Below are positions 60,215 to 64,000 of a stretch of DNA of 64,000 nt, piece after piece (within the stretch, counting starts at the first letter, position 1; each line of letters begins with the position of its first letter). Below the pieces are notes generated by a model. The model saw nothing but the letters and a program-made list of their open reading frames with translations, was not told where the DNA came from and made no database searches. Made by a program: the position numbers and the translations under genes. The stretch is from NCBI RefSeq assembly GCF_042649045.1, contig NZ_JBHSEF010000011.1:124001-188000 (forward strand). The letters run 5' to 3'. This DNA comes from Chryseomicrobium palamuruense. GTDB taxonomy: Bacteria > Bacillota > Bacilli > Bacillales_A > Planococcaceae.

Positions 60215-61146
60215 CGTACATGAAGAAACCGGAATGGAGCTGGCAGACCAAGGATCATTTGGCACATGTGCATCACTGGGTCAAGCAGGAGGGAGAGGCA
60301 GACGTCATTTTATTTGGCGCCCCTCTTTCTCGTTCATCCATCTCGGCCTCAGCAGCTTCGGATTATCCAGAGGCATTCCGTAAAATGTGGAAAGGTTTCG
60401 CTACGTATAATCTGGATGAGCGAATCGATCTGACGAAAGTCACCGTGCGTGACGCCGGAGATATTCAGATGCACACGACCGATATTAGAGAATCCCATCG
60501 ACGCATTGAAGATACAGTCGAGAGTCTCGCACACAACAAGTTGACCTGTATGATCGGAGGCGACCATTCGACGACCGCTTGTGCCGTTAGGGGTTTAAAG
60601 AAAGCATTTCCAAATGAGCGAATTGGCATCCTGCAGCTCGATACGCATCTTGATGTGCGGGACCCGAAAGAATTGGGTCCGGCGAATGGTACACCTATCC
60701 GCCAATTGATTGATGGAGAGACCATCAAAGGAGAAGATGTCGTCAACATCGGCTTACATGGTTATTTCAATACGAAAGAACTGGTGGAGTATGCCGATGA
60801 AAACGGTATCCAAATGATTACGATGAAGGGTGCCAGACTGGTTGGTCTTACTGAGACCATTCGAAAAGCTGTGAACTCGCTCGAAAAAGTGAATCGCATT
60901 TACGCGACGATCGATATGGATGTGCTAGACATCAGTGTGGCTCCTGGAGTACCTGCATCGACACCTGGTGGTATGAAGTCTGAAGAATTGTTCGAAGCGT
61001 TGCTTGAAATTGGTAAAGCGGAAAAAGTGAAACATATCGATTTTGTTTGCTTGGACCCACAAAAAGACAACCACGTTTCAGCCACAGTCAAAACAGGGGT
61101 GTATGCGTGGCTGCAATTTATGACGGGCGTCGCGATGAGGAAATAA
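60211..61146 (+). CDS. hutG: Formimidoylglutamase
   Basis: Fourth step: splits N-formimidoylglutamate to glutamate and formamide. 312-residue ureohydrolase (arginase family) with manganese motifs GGDHSTT, DTHLDVR and ATIDMDVLDIS. ATG 60211 sits in the ATGA overlap with hutI after GAGAGGGTGG; ATG 60220 is a possible alternative, and the frame upstream of 60211 lies wholly inside hutI. The next gene, a membrane protein, starts 22 bases later. Confidence 0.96.
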   Translation: MTYMKKPEWSWQTKDHLAHVHHWVKQEGEADVILFGAPLSRSSISASAASDYPEAFRKMWKGFATYNLDERIDLTKVTVRDAGDIQMHTTDIRESHRRIEDTVESLAHNKLTCMIGGDHSTTACAVRGLKKAFPNERIGILQLDTHLDVRDPKELGPANGTPIRQLIDGETIKGEDVVNIGLHGYFNTKELVEYADENGIQMITMKGARLVGLTETIRKAVNSLEKVNRIYATIDMDVLDISVAPGVPASTPGGMKSEELFEALLEIGKAEKVKHIDFVCLDPQKDNHVSATVKTGVYAWLQFMTGVAMRK

Positions 61147-61168
61147 TACAATTAAAGGGGATGGGAAA

Positions 61169-62500
61169 ATGGTGACACAAGCTGTTAAAGGTAACGATAT
61201 CGAGAAAGTGAAAAGCAATGCAGGCATGTGGAAGTTTTTTGTATACAGTTTTATCGGCGCATTTATGTTCTTTGTGCCTGTTACGATTGCTGGTAAAAGC
61301 TCAATAATGCTTGATCACATGGTGACGCTCATCCGAGGAAACATCAGCGGAGTTTTACCGTATTACGCACTTGCAATAATTGCTGCAGGCGCCATCTATC
61401 CATTTGTGTCAGGAGCATGGAAAAAAAGCAATGTAGATAAAGTATTTTCGATTTTTAAAGTAGTAGGGTTAGTTGTAGGTGTGATGATTGTTTTCAGTTT
61501 TGGACCTTCGTGGCTGTTTGAACCAAACATGGGACCGTTTTTATTTAATTCACTAGTTATACCTGTTGGGTTACTTGTTCCAATTGGTGCTGTGTTTCTA
61601 TCCCTGCTGGTTGGTTATGGACTCCTAGAGTTCATCGGAGTCTTGCTGCAGCCAATCATGCGTCCTTTATTTAAGACACCTGGTCGATCTGCTATCGATG
61701 CTGCAGCTTCGTTTGTAGGCAGCTATTCACTAGGACTATTAATCACGAACCGAGTTTATAAAGAAGGAAAATATTCAGCGAAAGAAGCGGCTATTATTGC
61801 CACTGGATTTTCTACAGTTTCGGCCACTTTCATGGTTGTTGTAGCATCAACCCTTAACATTATGGATATGTGGTTGACTTATTTCTGGGTCACGTTGATT
61901 GTTACATTTCTTGTGACAATGGTGACGGTCAGAATCTGGCCTTTATCAAAAATTAAAGATGACTATCATCCGGATGCAATTCCGCAACCAGAGCAGAAAG
62001 TGGAAGGGAATCGTTTTGCAACTGCTTGGAAGGAAGCGAAACAAACGGTTCAACGGGCTCCTAATCTGATGGATAATGTGGTACAGAATCTTAAAGATGG
62101 CTTTTTGATGGCTATGGCTATCTTACCGACCATCCTGTCGATTGGATTACTGGGCCTTCTATTAGCTGAATTCACACCTGTATTCGACTGGATCGGCTAT
62201 TTATTCTATCCATTCACATGGGCACTACAATTACCTGAACCGATGCTTGTAGCAAAAGCCAGCGCTCTTGGCATCGCTGAAATGTTCTTGCCGGCTTTAC
62301 TAGTGGTGGAAGCTGAATTATTGATTAAATTTGTCATTGCAGTAGTATCTGTTTCTTCAATTATCTTCTTCTCAGCATTAGTTCCTTGTATCGTTGCAAC
62401 GGATATCCCATTATCAATCCCACAATTAGTGGTTATCTGGGTGCAGCGCGTTATTCTGACATTAATTTTTGTCACGCCATTCGCGTACTTTATTCTTTAA
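61169..62500 (+). CDS. YjiH family membrane protein (nucleoside-recognition GATE domain)
   Basis: 443-residue integral membrane protein with about 10-11 hydrophobic segments, family YjiH/COG3314. Recognisable stretches are WKFFVYSFIGAFMFFVPVTI, FVGSYSLGLLITNRVYKEGK and LGIAEMFLPALLVVEAELLI. GATE-domain proteins are thought to move small solutes, but none of this subgroup is characterised to my knowledge. It occupies the slot of the histidine permease hutM of Bacillus and is co-directional with hutUIG, so uptake of histidine or urocanate is a sensible hypothesis. ATG follows AAAGGGGATGGGAAA. Confidence 0.85.
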   Translation: MVTQAVKGNDIEKVKSNAGMWKFFVYSFIGAFMFFVPVTIAGKSSIMLDHMVTLIRGNISGVLPYYALAIIAAGAIYPFVSGAWKKSNVDKVFSIFKVVGLVVGVMIVFSFGPSWLFEPNMGPFLFNSLVIPVGLLVPIGAVFLSLLVGYGLLEFIGVLLQPIMRPLFKTPGRSAIDAAASFVGSYSLGLLITNRVYKEGKYSAKEAAIIATGFSTVSATFMVVVASTLNIMDMWLTYFWVTLIVTFLVTMVTVRIWPLSKIKDDYHPDAIPQPEQKVEGNRFATAWKEAKQTVQRAPNLMDNVVQNLKDGFLMAMAILPTILSIGLLGLLLAEFTPVFDWIGYLFYPFTWALQLPEPMLVAKASALGIAEMFLPALLVVEAELLIKFVIAVVSVSSIIFFSALVPCIVATDIPLSIPQLVVIWVQRVILTLIFVTPFAYFIL

Positions 62501-62505
62501 CCTGC

Positions 62506-62515
62506 TAACGCGTTA
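62506..62515 (+). promoter_or_regulatory. Palindrome upstream of the hutH promoter
   Basis: TAACGCGTTA, a perfect 10-bp palindrome six bases after the yjiH stop and about 35 bases before the hutH -35; possible operator. Confidence 0.35.
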
Positions 62516-62549
62516 CCACTGTATCTTGTTAAATTATGGAAAAAAATCC

Positions 62550-62578
62550 TTGAGCTTTCATTTGGGTAAATTTATACT
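62550..62578 (+). promoter_or_regulatory. SigA promoter of hutH
   Basis: TTGAGC (62550-62555), 17 bases, TATACT (62573-62578); start point near 62585. Confidence 0.65.
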
Positions 62579-62590
62579 GAAGGTAATCAA

Positions 62591-62625
62591 AGATGCGATG
62601 GCGACTGCTGTCGCATCTTTTTTTA
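62591..62625 (+). terminator. Terminator-like hairpin in the hutH leader
   Basis: AGATGCGA (62591-62598) / TCGCATCT (62611-62618), then T6. A competing hairpin GCGAC (62601-62605) / GTCGC (62610-62614) shares the right arm. It may end read-through from yjiH or shape the 5' end of hutH mRNA. Confidence 0.75.
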
Positions 62626-62640
62626 AAGGGGTGGAGTTAC

Positions 62641-64000
62641 ATGATTACTTTAACGGGGAACAATTTAACAATAGAACAATTGCGCAGAATCCTATTTGAA
62701 AACGAAAAAATCCATTTGGATGAGGCTGCAATGGATCGTGTTCGCAAAAGTCGTGAAGCTGTCGATCGCATCGTAGTGGAAGGCAAGACTGTTTATGGCA
62801 TCAATACGGGATTTGGATTGTTCAGTAATGTTAGTATTGCTGAACAAGACGTGAATACTCTCCAGCTACATTTGATCCGGTCTCATGCCTGCGGTATCGG
62901 TAAGCCATTTTCGGAATCTGTCTCACGAGCTATGGTCGTATTGCGACTAAACTCTTTGCTAAAAGGATTCTCAGGCATCCGTCCACTTGTTGCAGAACGG
63001 TTGGCTATGATGGTTAACGAAAGAATCCATCCGGTTGTTCCGCAACAAGGCTCACTGGGTGCTTCCGGGGATCTTGCACCACTTTCACACTTGGCACTCG
63101 TACTCATTGGGGAAGGTCAATACTGGAAAGACGGAGAGCCCATAGAGGCTTCTTCGGTTTGGCAGAATCACGGTCTTGATCCCATTGAACTGGCGGCGAA
63201 AGAGGGGCTCGCACTAATCAACGGTACGCAAACGATGACGGCACAAGGAATCGTCACCTACATCGAAGCGGAAACACTGGCGCTACAGAGTGAATGGATT
63301 GCAGCGATGACGTTTGAATCTTTATATGGTGTCATGGACGCTTTTCATCCTGCAGTTCATGAGGCGCGTGGCTACAAAGAACAGGTGGCAGTGGCAGAGA
63401 GTATGCGCTGGTGGTTAGAGGACAGTAAGTTGTCGACTAAACAAGGGGAAATGCGTGTGCAAGATGCGTATTCGCTGCGCTGCATTCCGCAGGTTCATGG
63501 AGCCAGTTGGCAAGCGCTCGCTTACGTCAAAGAAAAGCTTGAAATTGAAATCAATGCCGCAACCGACAATCCATTGATTTTTGAAGATGGGGAAGTGATC
63601 ATTTCAGGTGGGAATTTCCACGGACAGCCGATTGCGTTTGCAATGGACTTTCTAAAAGTGGCAGTGGCGGAACTTGCGAACATTTCGGAGCGTCGTATCG
63701 AACGCCTTGTGAACCCTGTGTTAAATGAAGGTCTGCCCGCATTTCTCAGTCCGCAACCTGGCCTTCAATCCGGCGCAATGATTCTGCAATATGCAGCGGC
63801 AAGCTTGGTTTCAGAAAACAAAACACTCGCACATCCCGCATCAGTCGATTCGATTCCATCTTCGGCAAACCAGGAAGATCACGTCAGCATGGGGACAATA
63901 GGTTCCCGTCACGCACGCGATATTACGGAAAATGCGCGTCGTGTACTCTCGATTGAAGCATATTGCGCGGCTCAAGCAGTAGAATACCGAGGAGTAGAAC
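62641..64000 (+). CDS. hutH: Histidine ammonia-lyase, 5' part
   Basis: First step of histidine breakdown: deaminates histidine to urocanate using the self-made MIO cofactor. The reading frame is open from ATG 62641 to the right edge, 453 codons of about 505-510 expected. The MIO triad Ala-Ser-Gly is at residues 141-143 (GSLGASGDLAPLSH); VYGINTGFGLFSNV, the SLRCIPQVHGA segment and NPLIFEDGEVIISGGNFHGQ match the family. Start follows AAAGGGGTGGAG. It has its own promoter, so it can be made apart from hutUIG. Confidence 0.96.
   Translation, partial: MITLTGNNLTIEQLRRILFENEKIHLDEAAMDRVRKSREAVDRIVVEGKTVYGINTGFGLFSNVSIAEQDVNTLQLHLIRSHACGIGKPFSESVSRAMVVLRLNSLLKGFSGIRPLVAERLAMMVNERIHPVVPQQGSLGASGDLAPLSHLALVLIGEGQYWKDGEPIEASSVWQNHGLDPIELAAKEGLALINGTQTMTAQGIVTYIEAETLALQSEWIAAMTFESLYGVMDAFHPAVHEARGYKEQVAVAESMRWWLEDSKLSTKQGEMRVQDAYSLRCIPQVHGASWQALAYVKEKLEIEINAATDNPLIFEDGEVIISGGNFHGQPIAFAMDFLKVAVAELANISERRIERLVNPVLNEGLPAFLSPQPGLQSGAMILQYAAASLVSENKTLAHPASVDSIPSSANQEDHVSMGTIGSRHARDITENARRVLSIEAYCAAQAVEYRGVE

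Noticed and set aside
1..64000. tRNA or rRNA genes, CRISPR arrays, insertion sequences, prophage
   Set aside because: None seen on reading both strands; every long stretch is covered by conserved genes.

Overview
The window is chromosomal DNA of an endospore-forming member of the Bacillales, most likely of the Planococcaceae/Caryophanaceae (Sporosarcina-like) group. The evidence is the gene order: ribF-rpsO-pnp-mlpA-ymxH-dpaAB-asd-dapA-rnjB-spoIIIE, then ymfC...ymfM-pgsA-cinA-recA-rny-ymdB-spoVS, miaB-ymcA-cotE-mutSL, miaA-hfq-ynbB-glnRA-lexA-yneAB-ynzC-tkt-yneF. This matches the Bacillus subtilis backbone. The sporulation genes dpaA, dpaB, spoVS, cotE and spoIIIE are present. The family assignment is inference. 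By eye the base composition is moderately AT-rich and even. There are no tRNA or rRNA genes, insertion sequences, phage genes or CRISPR arrays, and no gene-free stretch exceeds about 200 bases. Nearly every gene lies on the + strand; lexA is the only convincing - strand gene.

Layout. 1-3.1 kb: end of ribF, rpsO, pnp. 3.2-8.1 kb: a processing peptidase and the late-sporulation dipicolinate genes (ymxH-dpaA-dpaB), followed by asd-dapA, which make the precursor DpaAB uses. 8.2-12.2 kb: RNase J2 and the SpoIIIE translocase. 12.3-17.9 kb: a GntR regulator and a BMP-type nucleoside ABC importer. 18-23.6 kb: ymfF-ymfH-ymfI-ymfK-rodZ-pgsA. 23.6-28.8 kb: cinA, recA, rny, ymdB, spoVS. 29.2-31.9 kb: a two-subunit 2-oxoacid:acceptor oxidoreductase. 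32-38.2 kb: miaB, ymcA, a TAXI-type TRAP transporter, cotE. 38.3-47.9 kb: one apparent long operon mutS-mutL-glpK-glpD-lipase-miaA-hfq. 47.9-51 kb: ynbB and glnR-glnA. 51-53.1 kb: the divergent SOS pair lexA / yneA-yneB-ynzC. 53.1-55.6 kb: tkt, yneF. 55.7-64 kb: an AraC regulator and the histidine-utilisation cluster hutU-hutI-hutG-yjiH-hutH; hutH runs off the right edge.

The best regulatory reads are a textbook pair of GlnR boxes on glnRA, LexA boxes on recA and in the lexA/yneA gap (plus one inside yneA), a consensus SigA promoter with a 14-bp palindrome on rny, a SigK-like promoter before the dipicolinate genes, and a self-standing promoter with a hairpin leader before hutH. I did not find a clearly new multi-gene system. 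The more unusual points are a short divergent DpaA, the ymfC operator candidates, the pseudo-receiver AraC protein beside hut, YjiH in the place of a histidine permease, and glycerol catabolism genes embedded in the mutSL operon.
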